Shown piece by piece: positions 15,997 through 24,277 of a DNA stretch of 64,000 bases. Origin of the DNA: Chitinibacter sp046530675 (GTDB lineage: Bacteria; Pseudomonadota; Gammaproteobacteria; Burkholderiales; Chitinibacteraceae); assembly GCF_046530675.1 (NCBI RefSeq), contig NZ_CP172558.1, positions 2,480,001 to 2,544,000 of the forward strand, given 5' to 3'. A model generated the notes under the pieces. It made no database searches, had not been told where the DNA came from, and was given only the letters and a program-made list of their open reading frames with translations. How positions within the stretch are numbered: position 1 is the stretch's first letter; each line of letters begins with the position of its first letter. The position numbers and the translations under genes are program-made.

Positions 15997-16800
15997 ATGT
16001 CACGTATTGAATCGGTAATGCAAAATCTCAAGGCGGCCAATCGCCAGGCCTTGATTCCGTTTATTACTGCTGGTGATCCTGCTCCTGCCAGTACCGTCGG
16101 CTTGATGCACGCGCTGGTCGCTGGCGGCGCTGATATTCTGGAATTGGGTGTACCGTTCTCTGACCCGATGGCCGACGGCCCGGTGATTCAGCGCGCGTCC
16201 GAGCGCGCCTTAAAACACAATGTCTCGCTGCGCGATGTGCTGGCTTATGTCGCCGAGTTTCGTAAGACCGATGCGACAACGCCGGTCGTGCTAATGGGCT
16301 ACGCCAATCCGGTTGAAGCAATGGGTTATGAAGCTTTCGCAAGCGCAGCCATCGCCGCTGGTGTTGATGGTGTTTTGACCGTCGATATGCCACCAGAAGA
16401 AGCCGAAGAATCGGTTGCTGTGTATAAAAAGCACGGCCTTGATCCGATTTTCCTGCTCGCACCGACGACGCCTGAATCGCGTGTCAAAGAAGTCGCACGT
16501 CTGGCCAGCGGCTATGTGTACTATGTTTCGCTTAAAGGCGTGACGGGTTCAGCCAATCTGGATGTGGCCAATGTCGCCGAAAAGCTCGCTTTTCTGAAGC
16601 AATATCTGAATATTCCGATTGGCGTCGGTTTTGGTATCCGTGATGCCGAGTCGGCCAAAAATGTCGCCAAAATCGCCGACGCCGTTGTGATCGGCTCGCG
16701 TTTGGTGCAGGAAGTTGAACAAGGTGAAGCAGGTCTGGCAGCTCGCCTGACCGAATTTCTGTCTGGCGTACGCGCTGCAATGGATACTGCCCGCGTCTGA
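15997..16800 (+). CDS. trpA: Tryptophan synthase alpha subunit
   Basis: TrpA cleaves indole-3-glycerol phosphate to indole, which is channelled to TrpB. A 267-residue TIM barrel with catalytic Glu49 and Asp60 in ILELGVPFSDPMADGPVIQ, and the phosphate-binding GVGFGIRDAESA. The start ATG 15997 directly follows a 47-bp palindromic element, and the ribosome-binding site is weak (GGTAG about 10 bases upstream at best). Confidence 0.96.
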   Translation: MSRIESVMQNLKAANRQALIPFITAGDPAPASTVGLMHALVAGGADILELGVPFSDPMADGPVIQRASERALKHNVSLRDVLAYVAEFRKTDATTPVVLMGYANPVEAMGYEAFASAAIAAGVDGVLTVDMPPEEAEESVAVYKKHGLDPIFLLAPTTPESRVKEVARLASGYVYYVSLKGVTGSANLDVANVAEKLAFLKQYLNIPIGVGFGIRDAESAKNVAKIADAVVIGSRLVQEVEQGEAGLAARLTEFLSGVRAAMDTARV

Positions 16801-16821
16801 TCAGACCGTAGAGGATAAAAA

Positions 16822-17688
16822 ATGAGCTGGTTACAAAAACTATTACCCCCGAAAATCAAAAGCCGCACGACGCCAAATGCATCAGCCGTCCCTGAAGGCT
16901 TGTGGAGCAAATGTTCGGCGTGTAGCGCCGTGCTTTACCGTTCCGATCTGGAAAACAATCTGGAAGTTTGCCCGAAGTGCAATTTCCATAATGCCGTGCC
17001 AGCGCGTGCACGACTGAACCAGTTGCTCGACGCAGAAGGGCGTTATGAAATCGGCTCGGAAGTTAAACCGGTCGATGCGCTTAAATTTAAAGCCAACAAA
17101 CGCTATAGCGACCAGCTCACCGCATCGGCCGCCGCGACGGGCGAAGATGACGCAATGGTCGTGATGCAAGGCAGCATTTTGACTGTGCCGGTTGTCGTGG
17201 CTGCATTTGAATACAAATTTATCGGCGGCTCGATGGGTTCGGTCGTTGGCGAGCGCTTTGTTCGCGGCGTCAAAGTTGCGATTGAAAATGATCTGCCGTT
17301 TATTTGTGTGTCGGCATCAGGTGGCGCGCGGATGATGGAAGGCCTGAATTCCTTGATGCAAATGGCCAAAACCAATGCGATTCTGACCAAACTGGCCGAC
17401 AAAAAACTCCCCTTTATTTCCTTGCTGACTGATCCGACGATGGGCGGTGTTTCGGCTTCGTTCGCTTTTCTGGGCGACGTCGTGATGGCCGAGCCGGGCG
17501 CTTTGATCGGTTTTGCCGGCCCACGCGTGATCGAGCAAACCGTGCGCGAAACCTTGCCAGAAGGATTCCAGCGTTCGGAATTCCTGCTGGAAAAAGGAGC
17601 AATCGACATGATTGTTGACCGTCGCGAATTGCGCCAGCGCCTTGCCGACGTATTAACACTGCTGAATAACCAGGCAGCGGTTAATTAA
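16822..17688 (+). CDS. accD: Acetyl-CoA carboxylase carboxyltransferase subunit beta
   Basis: AccD forms the carboxyltransferase with AccA for malonyl-CoA synthesis. The 288-residue protein has the N-terminal zinc ribbon with Cys31, Cys34, Cys50 and Cys53, then the crotonase-fold core with CVSASGGARMMEGLNSLMQM and SLLTDPTMGGVSASFA. GAGGAT precedes ATG 16822. Its TAATG overlap with folC (shared base 17688) is the usual trpA-accD-folC arrangement. Confidence 0.97.
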   Translation: MSWLQKLLPPKIKSRTTPNASAVPEGLWSKCSACSAVLYRSDLENNLEVCPKCNFHNAVPARARLNQLLDAEGRYEIGSEVKPVDALKFKANKRYSDQLTASAAATGEDDAMVVMQGSILTVPVVVAAFEYKFIGGSMGSVVGERFVRGVKVAIENDLPFICVSASGGARMMEGLNSLMQMAKTNAILTKLADKKLPFISLLTDPTMGGVSASFAFLGDVVMAEPGALIGFAGPRVIEQTVRETLPEGFQRSEFLLEKGAIDMIVDRRELRQRLADVLTLLNNQAAVN

Positions 17689-18977
17689 TGACGGATTTTG
17701 CAGTAGCCAGTGAAAGTAGCTTGGCCGATTGGCTGAGCTACCTCGAAAATCTGCACCCGATGGCCATTGATATGGGGCTGGATCGCGTCAAAACGATCCA
17801 GCAGGCGATGGCGCTTTACCCGACCTGTCCGGTGATCACCGTGGCAGGTACCAATGGCAAAGGCTCGGTTTGCGCGATGCTGACGCGCATCCTGACCATA
17901 GCCGGGTATAAAGTCGGCACTTACACCTCGCCACATTTACTGCATTACAACGAGCGCATCGCCATCAATGGTGTACCCGTGGATGATACTGCGATTGTCG
18001 AAAGTTTTGCCGCGATTCAAGCTGCGCGTGGCGATATTTCACTCAGTTATTTCGAATTTGGTACGCTGGCTGCGGTGCATCAGTTTATGGTGCAGCAGGT
18101 CGATGTGATGGTGCTTGAAGTCGGTCTGGGCGGCCGGCTTGATGCGGTCAATATTTTTGAGCCAACGGCATCGGGTGTGGTCAGCATCGGCATTGATCAT
18201 CAGAGCTATCTCGGTGATACCCGCGAAGCGATTGCCATTGAGAAGGCAGGTATCTATCGCAAGGGTAAGCCTGCTCTGTGCTCTGACCCAATACCCCCGC
18301 AAACATTAATTGATACAGCAAACGCCATTGGTGCTGACTTGCAATTGATCGGCCACGATTTCGGCTTTGAAATACAGGCTGAAGGTCAGCAGTGGGTGTG
18401 GTGGAACAAAGCAGGTATTCGTAAAAATGCCTTGCCGATTCCGGCGCTGCGCGGCAAATATCAAATGGGTAATGCAGCTTTGGTGCTTGGTCTGCTTGAG
18501 TCCGTCAAGCCGCAATTACCGGTGAGTCTGGGTGACATCAAACGTGGCCTGCTCGAGGTCGAATGGCCGGCTCGCTTCCAGGTATTGCCCGGCAGGCCAG
18601 TCGTAGTGCTGGATGTAGCGCATAACCCCCATGCGGCATCTGTATTTCGCGCTTCGCTCGACAATATGGGTTTTCATCCGGTCACGCATGCCGTACTGGG
18701 CATGATGCAGGACAAGGATATTAGCGGGGTGATCAAACTGGTTTCAGACCGGATCGACGTCTGGCATCTGGCAGCGCCACAGCTGCCGCGAGCGGCCGAT
18801 CCGGCGCGTTTGGCGCAAATTATTCTTGAGCAAGTGCCGCGCGCCAAAGTATTTCAGTATGAATCGGTTGAAAAAGCATACGCAGCCGCCTGTGAGGGGG
18901 CCAATGAAGCTGATAGAATCCTGGTCTTTGGCTCGTTCTATACGGTCGCTGAAGTCATGAAGGCGCGTGGACAGTAA
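17688..18977 (+). CDS. folC: Bifunctional folylpolyglutamate/dihydrofolate synthase
   Basis: FolC makes dihydrofolate from dihydropteroate and adds glutamates to folates. It has 429 residues with the Mur-ligase-like P-loop ITVAGTNGKGSVCAML (about 50-65), YTSPHLLHYNERI, LEVGLGGRLDAVN, and the C-terminal VLDVAHNPHAA. The region encoding AGIYRKGKPALCSDPIPP holds a coding copy of the 47-bp element (18249-18295), with an ATA codon and several A-ending codons uncommon in the rest of the gene. Confidence 0.96.
   Translation: MTDFAVASESSLADWLSYLENLHPMAIDMGLDRVKTIQQAMALYPTCPVITVAGTNGKGSVCAMLTRILTIAGYKVGTYTSPHLLHYNERIAINGVPVDDTAIVESFAAIQAARGDISLSYFEFGTLAAVHQFMVQQVDVMVLEVGLGGRLDAVNIFEPTASGVVSIGIDHQSYLGDTREAIAIEKAGIYRKGKPALCSDPIPPQTLIDTANAIGADLQLIGHDFGFEIQAEGQQWVWWNKAGIRKNALPIPALRGKYQMGNAALVLGLLESVKPQLPVSLGDIKRGLLEVEWPARFQVLPGRPVVVLDVAHNPHAASVFRASLDNMGFHPVTHAVLGMMQDKDISGVIKLVSDRIDVWHLAAPQLPRAADPARLAQIILEQVPRAKVFQYESVEKAYAAACEGANEADRILVFGSFYTVAEVMKARGQ
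18249..18295. repeat. 47-bp GGTAT-N37-ATACC element, copy in folC
   Basis: GGTAT 18249-18253 and ATACC 18291-18295, followed by CCC. It encodes GIYRKG to DPIP without disturbing the protein. The outer sixth base pair is not complementary (C/A). Confidence 0.6.
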
Positions 18978-18978
18978 A

Positions 18979-19782
18979 ATGGCAAATGTAAACGACGATG
19001 AATTGCAGCAATTGAGAAAACGCGCCCGCCGCCGCCTTGTTGGTGCGATTGCGCTGGTGGTTTTTGCGCTAACGGTATTGTGGACTGCGCTCGATGGCGA
19101 GCCGCCGAAAGCCTTGCTGGAAAATCAGAGCGTTGAAATTATTTCCAGTGCGCCTGCGCTATCTTCTGTTGTGACGCTGGATGAGCCAGTTCAATCGGTA
19201 TCAGCATCTGCGCCCGCAAGCAGTCAGCCCGCCGTTGACGCATCGAATGTTGCCCCGATCCCATTGCCTGGCAAGCTGGTTCATCATCAGGAAAATGCGC
19301 CGCAAGCTGTGCCCGATAGTTCGCAGCAAACGTTGCCACCGGAAACGGCACCTACCACGGCACCCACTCAGTCACCTGTCACTCAAATCACGGTTAAACC
19401 AAGTCCGAAAGCGACGAGTAAAGCTCTACCCAAGGCAACGCCTACACCGCTAGACCCCAAATTGATTCTGGAAGGCGGGCTGGAACAGCCCCGGACGGCT
19501 AAAACGACTGCCACACCAGCAAAACAAGCCGCTGACGTTGGCAAGAAAGTGTATTACATCCAGATCGGTGCTTATGCCGACCCAGTCGCCGCCGAACAGA
19601 CGTTGAAAAAACTCAAAGACGCAGGCATTCCGGCGCGCAGTGAAAAAGTCGCCACCGAAAAAGGCGAGTTGACCCGTGTACGTATCGGTCCGGGGACTGA
19701 CGAAGCCAAAGCCAACGCCTGGATGCAAAAACTCGAAGCGCTCGGCGTTCCCGGCAAGCTGGTGGTGAAGGCCGCACCATGA
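18979..19782 (+). CDS. SPOR-domain membrane protein (DedD-like)
   Basis: A 267-residue bitopic protein. There is a short basic cytoplasmic end (LRKRARRRLV) and a transmembrane helix about 20-40 (GAIALVVFALTVLWTALDG). A long Pro/Ala/Thr-rich periplasmic linker and a C-terminal SPOR domain (KVYYIQIGAYADPVAAEQ to the end) follow. SPOR domains bind denuded septal peptidoglycan, so a role in division is likely. ATG 18979 lies 7 bases after GGA; GTG 18967 is an alternative. It overlaps the end of cvpA by 4 bases and follows folC directly. Confidence 0.85.
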   Translation: MANVNDDELQQLRKRARRRLVGAIALVVFALTVLWTALDGEPPKALLENQSVEIISSAPALSSVVTLDEPVQSVSASAPASSQPAVDASNVAPIPLPGKLVHHQENAPQAVPDSSQQTLPPETAPTTAPTQSPVTQITVKPSPKATSKALPKATPTPLDPKLILEGGLEQPRTAKTTATPAKQAADVGKKVYYIQIGAYADPVAAEQTLKKLKDAGIPARSEKVATEKGELTRVRIGPGTDEAKANAWMQKLEALGVPGKLVVKAAP

Positions 19783-20270
19783 CGCAATTTGATTACATTG
19801 CACTCGCCGTGCTTGGCCTGTCGATGCTGCTGTCGGTGATGCGCGGTTTGACGCAAGAAGTTCTGGCCTTGATCTCATGGGTCTTGTCATTCTGGGCTGC
19901 CAGCACATTTGCTGTTGCGGCTGCAGGCTGGATGCCGCAAGCCGTTTCGTCCGAGAGTCTGCGTTATATCGGTGGTTTTATTATGGTGTTTTTTGTGACT
20001 TGGCTACTCTCGGCGATTACCCGGATTACGCTGAATCAGGTACTGGTTGCATCAGGAATGAAGCCTGCTGATCGTGTGCTGGGCGCTGCATTTGGGCTAG
20101 TTCGCGGTTTTTTGCTGATGCTCACGCTGGTCATGCTGGCTGGATTGACCAGCTATCCAAAAAGCGCCGAATGGCGCAATGCGATGTTTAGCCCGCTGTT
20201 CGAGCGCAGCGCCGAATTTGTTAAACCCTGGTTGCCGGATGTGCTGGCAACACGGGTGAAGTTTGAATAA
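19779..20270 (+). CDS. cvpA: CvpA family membrane protein
   Basis: A 163-residue protein with four predicted membrane helices: YIALAVLGLSMLLSVMRG, LALISWVLSFWAASTFAV, GGFIMVFFVTWLLSAITRI and GLVRGFLLMLTLVMLAGL. These match the CvpA family, linked to colicin V export and envelope homeostasis; the biochemical role is unsettled. Its place just upstream of purF is conserved. ATG overlaps the SPOR gene (ATGA). Confidence 0.9.
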   Translation: MTQFDYIALAVLGLSMLLSVMRGLTQEVLALISWVLSFWAASTFAVAAAGWMPQAVSSESLRYIGGFIMVFFVTWLLSAITRITLNQVLVASGMKPADRVLGAAFGLVRGFLLMLTLVMLAGLTSYPKSAEWRNAMFSPLFERSAEFVKPWLPDVLATRVKFE

Positions 20271-20295
20271 TTTTTGTAAGTTAAGGGTCTGAGCA

Positions 20296-21843
20296 ATGTG
20301 TGGCATTCTAGGTGTGGTCGCCAAAACGCCGGTTAATCAAATGTTGTACGATGGCTTGCTGGTGCTTCAGCACCGCGGCCAAGATGCAGCCGGTATCGTA
20401 ACCGCCGAGCAACAGGTGTTGCATATGCATAAAGGGCAGGGGCTGGTGCGCGATGTATTTCGCACGCGCAATATGCGCTCACTGCAAGGCAATGTCGGTA
20501 TCGGCCATGTGCGCTATCCGACTGCCGGATCGGCTTCCAGTCTGGCCGAAGCCCAGCCATTTTATGTCAATAGCCCGTTTGGTATCGTGCTGGCGCATAA
20601 CGGCAATCTGACCAACGACAAGCAGCTCAAAGAAGATATGTACCGCACAGACCTGCGCCATATCAACACCAATTCGGACTCCGAAGCGCTGTGTAATGTA
20701 TTTGCCCACGAATTGTCACGCCGCGTCTCCGGCCCGCAACTCGATGCCAAAACGGTCTTTGATGCCATCACTGCTGTTCACGGTCGCGTCAAAGGCGCCT
20801 ACGCCGTCGTCGCGATTATTGCCGGCTTTGGTATGGTGGCTTTCCGTGACCCGCATGGCATCCGTCCATTGTCACTGGGCGTTCACGATACGGCTGAAGG
20901 ACGTGAATACGCCGTCGCAAGCGAGTCAGTGGTGCATGATGTACTGGGCTTTAAGTTCGAGCGCGATATTGCGCCGGGCGAGGCGGTCTATATCACGTTT
21001 GACGGCGAGCTTTACAGCCAGCAATGCCACCCGAATCCGACGCTGATTCCGTGCATTTTCGAGCATGTTTATTTTGCCCGCCCTGATACCGTCATCGACG
21101 GTATTTCGGTGCATGAAGCTCGTCTGAAAATGGGCGAGCAACTGGCAGAGAAAGTACGCAAAATGGTGCCTGCGCTCGACATCGACGTCGTGATTCCGAT
21201 TCCCGATACTAGCCGCGATTCAGCTTTGCAATTGGCCGATGCGCTCGGCTTGCCGTATCGCGAAGGCTTCATGAAAAACCGCTATATCGGCCGCACTTTC
21301 ATTATGCCGGGACAGGCGAGCCGTAAAAAATCGGTGCGCCAGAAGTTGAACCCGATTGCCGTTGAATTCCGTGGCAAGAACGTCATGCTGGTCGATGATT
21401 CGATTGTTCGCGGTACGACGTCGAAAGAAATCGTCCAGATGGTGCGCGATTCGGGCGCGAAAAAGGTTTACCTCGCTTCGGCTGCGCCGCCAGTGAAATT
21501 CCCGCACGTTTACGGCATCGACATGCCGACGCGCAATGAATTGATCGCAACAGGTCGTGATGCTGAACAAATTGCTAAAGAAATTGGCGCTGATGGCGTG
21601 ATTTATCAGGAATTGTCGGCACTGATTCAGGCGTGTTCTGACGCCAGCGGCGGCAAAATTACCCAGTTTGAAACCTCGTGTTTTGACGGCCACTACATCA
21701 CCGGCGACATCACCGATGCTTATCTGGACGAGCTTGAAGCCAAACGCATTTCGCCGTTGTCGAATAAAGCCAGCGATAGCGAAGGCGGCGATAGCCGGAT
21801 TCTGGATTTGAATATTGGCGTTGCCGAGCAAAATTTGATTTAA
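20296..21843 (+). CDS. purF: Amidophosphoribosyltransferase
   Basis: PurF commits PRPP to purine synthesis by transferring glutamine amide nitrogen. The 515-residue enzyme starts MCGILGVVAK, so Cys2 becomes the N-terminal nucleophile after Met removal. The glutaminase part has LQHRGQDAAGI and IGHVRYPTAGS. The PRPP loop VMLVDDSIVRGTTSKEI is near residue 365. The tail after 470 is extended and acidic, as in other Betaproteobacteria. A strong terminator follows. Confidence 0.97.
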   Translation: MCGILGVVAKTPVNQMLYDGLLVLQHRGQDAAGIVTAEQQVLHMHKGQGLVRDVFRTRNMRSLQGNVGIGHVRYPTAGSASSLAEAQPFYVNSPFGIVLAHNGNLTNDKQLKEDMYRTDLRHINTNSDSEALCNVFAHELSRRVSGPQLDAKTVFDAITAVHGRVKGAYAVVAIIAGFGMVAFRDPHGIRPLSLGVHDTAEGREYAVASESVVHDVLGFKFERDIAPGEAVYITFDGELYSQQCHPNPTLIPCIFEHVYFARPDTVIDGISVHEARLKMGEQLAEKVRKMVPALDIDVVIPIPDTSRDSALQLADALGLPYREGFMKNRYIGRTFIMPGQASRKKSVRQKLNPIAVEFRGKNVMLVDDSIVRGTTSKEIVQMVRDSGAKKVYLASAAPPVKFPHVYGIDMPTRNELIATGRDAEQIAKEIGADGVIYQELSALIQACSDASGGKITQFETSCFDGHYITGDITDAYLDELEAKRISPLSNKASDSEGGDSRILDLNIGVAEQNLI

Positions 21844-21861
21844 TCATCTCATCTTGCTGAC

Positions 21862-21890
21862 AAAACGGAGGCTGAGGCCTCCGTTTTTAT
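21862..21890 (+). terminator. purF terminator
   Basis: AAAACGGAGGC (21862-21872), loop TGAG, GCCTCCGTTTT (21877-21887), then T. An 11-bp perfect stem between purF and metZ. Confidence 0.9.
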
Positions 21891-21915
21891 TTAAAAGAAT
21901 TAAAAAGGAAGATTC

Positions 21916-23088
21916 ATGCTGAATTTTGATGACTTGCACCCCGATACACTCGCCGTTCGTGCCGGAACGCTGCGCTCTGAATTTGGTGAGCATTCGGACG
22001 CAATGCACCTGACTTCGAGCTTTGTCGTTGGCTCGGCTTACGAAGCGCAGCAAAAATTCACCGGTCAGATTCCCGGCTATATCTATTCGCGCTTTACCAA
22101 TCCAACCGTGACGGCATTCGAGCAGCGTCTGGCTGCCATGGAAGGCGGCGAGCGCTGCGTTGCGACCGCATCAGGAATGAGCGCGATTTTGTCGCTGTGC
22201 ATGGGTTTGCTCAAAGCGGGCGACCATATTGTTTCATCGAACAGCCTGTTTGGCGCGACGATCCAGTTGTTCAACGCCTACCTAGGCAAATTTGGCGTTA
22301 CGGTGACGTATGTCTCGCCAACCGACGTCGATGCTTGGGCGCAGGCCATTACCCCTAATACCAAGCTGTTTTTCCTTGAGACGCCATCGAACCCGCTGAC
22401 CGAAATTGCCGACGTCGCAGCGATTGCCAAGATCGCGCACCAGCACGATGCCTTGCTCGTCGTTGATAACTGCTTCTGCTCGCCAGCATTGCAGCAACCG
22501 CTGAAACTCGGCGCCGACATTGTCGTGCATTCGGCAACCAAATACATCGACGGCCAAGGTCGCGTACTTGGCGGTGCAGTCGTCGGCAGCCACGCAACGC
22601 TTGAACCGATCTATTTATTCCTGCGCACCGCTGGCCCGACGCTGTCGCCATTTAACGCCTGGGTTTTACTCAAAGGTCTGGAAACGCTCGGCATCCGCAT
22701 GAAAGCGCATTGCGAAAAAGCGCTGGAACTCGCGACGTGGCTTGAGGCGCAACCGCAAGTCGCCAAAGTCTATTACCCGGGTCTCAAATCGCACCCGCAG
22801 TACGAGCTGGCGCAGCGCCAGCAGACTGGCGCGGGCGGCGTGGTGTCGTTCGATCTGGTCGGCGGCAAAGACGCTGCTTGGGCGCTGATCGACAAAGTCG
22901 AGCTGATGAGCCGCACTGCGAACTTGGGCGATACGCGAACGACGATCACGCACCCGGCTACGACCTCACACGGCCGTCTGACGCCTGAAGCGCGCGCAGC
23001 GGCGGGGATTGGTGATGGTTTGGTGCGGATTTCGGTGGGGTTGGAGCATGTGGGGGATTTGATTAAGGATTTGCAGCAGGGGTTTTGA
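21916..23088 (+). CDS. metZ: O-succinylhomoserine sulfhydrylase
   Basis: MetZ makes homocysteine from O-succinylhomoserine and sulfide with PLP. At 390 residues it belongs to the Cys/Met metabolism PLP family; the Schiff-base lysine is Lys209 in VHSATKYIDGQGRVLGG. N-terminal LAVRAGTLRSEFGEHSDAM and YIYSRFTNPTVTAFEQRLA are typical. The gene neighbourhood (purF-metZ) is the standard one and favours MetZ over cystathionine gamma-synthase. AAAGGAAG precedes ATG 21916. Confidence 0.94.
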   Translation: MLNFDDLHPDTLAVRAGTLRSEFGEHSDAMHLTSSFVVGSAYEAQQKFTGQIPGYIYSRFTNPTVTAFEQRLAAMEGGERCVATASGMSAILSLCMGLLKAGDHIVSSNSLFGATIQLFNAYLGKFGVTVTYVSPTDVDAWAQAITPNTKLFFLETPSNPLTEIADVAAIAKIAHQHDALLVVDNCFCSPALQQPLKLGADIVVHSATKYIDGQGRVLGGAVVGSHATLEPIYLFLRTAGPTLSPFNAWVLLKGLETLGIRMKAHCEKALELATWLEAQPQVAKVYYPGLKSHPQYELAQRQQTGAGGVVSFDLVGGKDAAWALIDKVELMSRTANLGDTRTTITHPATTSHGRLTPEARAAAGIGDGLVRISVGLEHVGDLIKDLQQGF

Positions 23089-23102
23089 ATCTTTATCTGA
23101 AA

Positions 23103-23132
23103 AATAACGGCGCTACGGCGCCGTTATTTATT
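23103..23132 (+). terminator. metZ terminator
   Basis: AATAACGGCGC (23103-23113), loop TACG, GCGCCGTTATT (23118-23128), then TATT. It marks the end of the conserved purF-metZ block and the left edge of the accessory region. Confidence 0.85.
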
Positions 23133-23185
23133 GCTTGGCTCGTTGCCTGTTTCAAATGGCCGTAGACTTTGTTGGGAAAGTTTTT

Positions 23186-24055
23186 ATGTCACGTAATCCG
23201 TATCACGTTGATGGTGTTGAACCAACACTACGTAAATCTGCGTTCGTATTTATGGATATTCTTGGTTACTCAGATATGCTTCGGCACTCTGATTCTGAAG
23301 GCGCGCAGCAAGAAACTTTAAGAAGAGTATATAAGGCACTAGAGGATGGTCGCACTTGGCTAGAAGACGGGCATGTGGACGTAGAGTGGCGTGAGATGCT
23401 GCCAAAAGATCGTTATGCGCTCAAAGCTTTTACTGACAATATCGTTATTGGTTGGCCTGTACGTGATGATGCGGAGGCTGAATTAGGTAGTGCTTTTTCG
23501 AAGCTAGCGCACTTTCAATTTGACATGGTTACGGCTGGCTTTTTTATTCGAGGTGCCATTTCTGTTGGTGATGCCTATGTAGATGAGATCGCTGTTTTTG
23601 GGGGGGCACTTTCCGAGGCTTATATTGGCGAGTCCACAAAAGCGAGGGATCCGAGAATCATTCTTACTGAATCTGCTGCCACTGCAGTAAAGCAACATTT
23701 AACGTACTACGGAAATCCTTCGCACGCACCACAAACAAGGAATATCTTGCGGGATTCTGATGGCCAGTTGTTTTTAAACTACTTGGATTGTTTGCTTATT
23801 GCCGAGGATGAGCATGGACCCTTTTATGATCAGCTTGAAAAACACAAAGTAGTTATCGAGGTCGAATTAAAAAAACATAAAGCTAATCCAGTAATTTGGT
23901 CAAAGTATGCATGGGTAGCAGGCTACCACAATTATTTTTGCGATTTATATCCTCAATATTTTTCCGAAGAGCATAAAATCCAGGTGGATTTATTCCGCGC
24001 CAGTCCATCTCTGATTATCGATTTTGAGCCAATGCAGTGGTATGGCGATGAATAA
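23186..24055 (+). CDS. Orphan class III nucleotidyl cyclase-like protein
   Basis: A 289-residue soluble protein. ATG 23186 follows GGGAAAG; an upstream in-frame start (23135) is possible. Two stretches resemble the catalytic core of class III cyclases. FVFMDILGYSDML has Asp24 where the first metal-binding Asp sits. ALKAFTDNIVIGWP has Asp84, with Lys80 four residues before it, like the K-x2-GD motif. RGAISVGDAY, then VFGGALSEAYIGESTKA and PRIILT, fit the next strands and helix of that fold. The sixth-strand Asn/Arg pair of true cyclases is not obvious, so activity is uncertain. The codons are clearly more A/T-rich than in metZ or rlmB, and the gene lies between a terminator and an IS, which suggests horizontal acquisition. 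Pycsar anti-phage cyclases belong to the same fold, but no effector gene is adjacent. Confidence 0.5.
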   Translation: MSRNPYHVDGVEPTLRKSAFVFMDILGYSDMLRHSDSEGAQQETLRRVYKALEDGRTWLEDGHVDVEWREMLPKDRYALKAFTDNIVIGWPVRDDAEAELGSAFSKLAHFQFDMVTAGFFIRGAISVGDAYVDEIAVFGGALSEAYIGESTKARDPRIILTESAATAVKQHLTYYGNPSHAPQTRNILRDSDGQLFLNYLDCLLIAEDEHGPFYDQLEKHKVVIEVELKKHKANPVIWSKYAWVAGYHNYFCDLYPQYFSEEHKIQVDLFRASPSLIIDFEPMQWYGDE

Positions 24056-24065
24056 CGTAGCGCGG

Positions 24066-24094
24066 TAGGGCGTAATCGCCGCAGGCATTACGCC
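24066..24094. repeat. REP-like palindrome (GGCGTAAT type)
   Basis: GGCGTAAT (24069-24076) pairs with ATTACGCC (24087-24094) around CGCCGCAGGC, preceded by GTA. It lies 11 bases after the cyclase-like gene and is of the short-hairpin type common in intergenic DNA of this group. Confidence 0.65.
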
Positions 24095-24125
24095 GAAATG
24101 ACTGCTGTGGTTTTTCTAGGCTGAG

Positions 24126-24190
24126 TTGGCGGCTATGCGCCGCGGCACTGACTTTCTTTGCTTCGCCAAAGAAAGTCAGCAAAGAAAGGC
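24126..24190 (+). repeat. Structured repeat, copy A, left part (split by the IS)
   Basis: From TTGGCGGCTATGCGCCGCGG to AAAGAAAGGC, it matches the reverse complement of 26070-26134. It contains the hairpin GACTTTCTTTG-CTTCGC-CAAAGAAAGTC; the other copy has a T/A pair at the matching stem position. The repeat is broken at 24190 by the IS element and continues at 25604. Confidence 0.85.
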
Positions 24191-24196
24191 AATGGG

Positions 24197-24209
24197 ATGG
24201 ACTCCTCCC
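24197..24209 (+). repeat. IS left subterminal inverted repeat
   Basis: ATGGACTCCTCCC, the exact reverse complement of 25587-25599. It starts 6 bases from the left end of the element. Confidence 0.9.
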
Positions 24210-24277
24210 TCTGATACGGCATCGATGTGCCAGACTGGAAGTGTCAGCCAACAGTCACACAGAACAAGGAGTCCACC

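Noticed and set aside
15228..16040. 270-codon open frame on the minus strand over trpB and trpA
   Set aside because: Shadow of two well-conserved genes; it runs through the intergenic element and has no domain signature.
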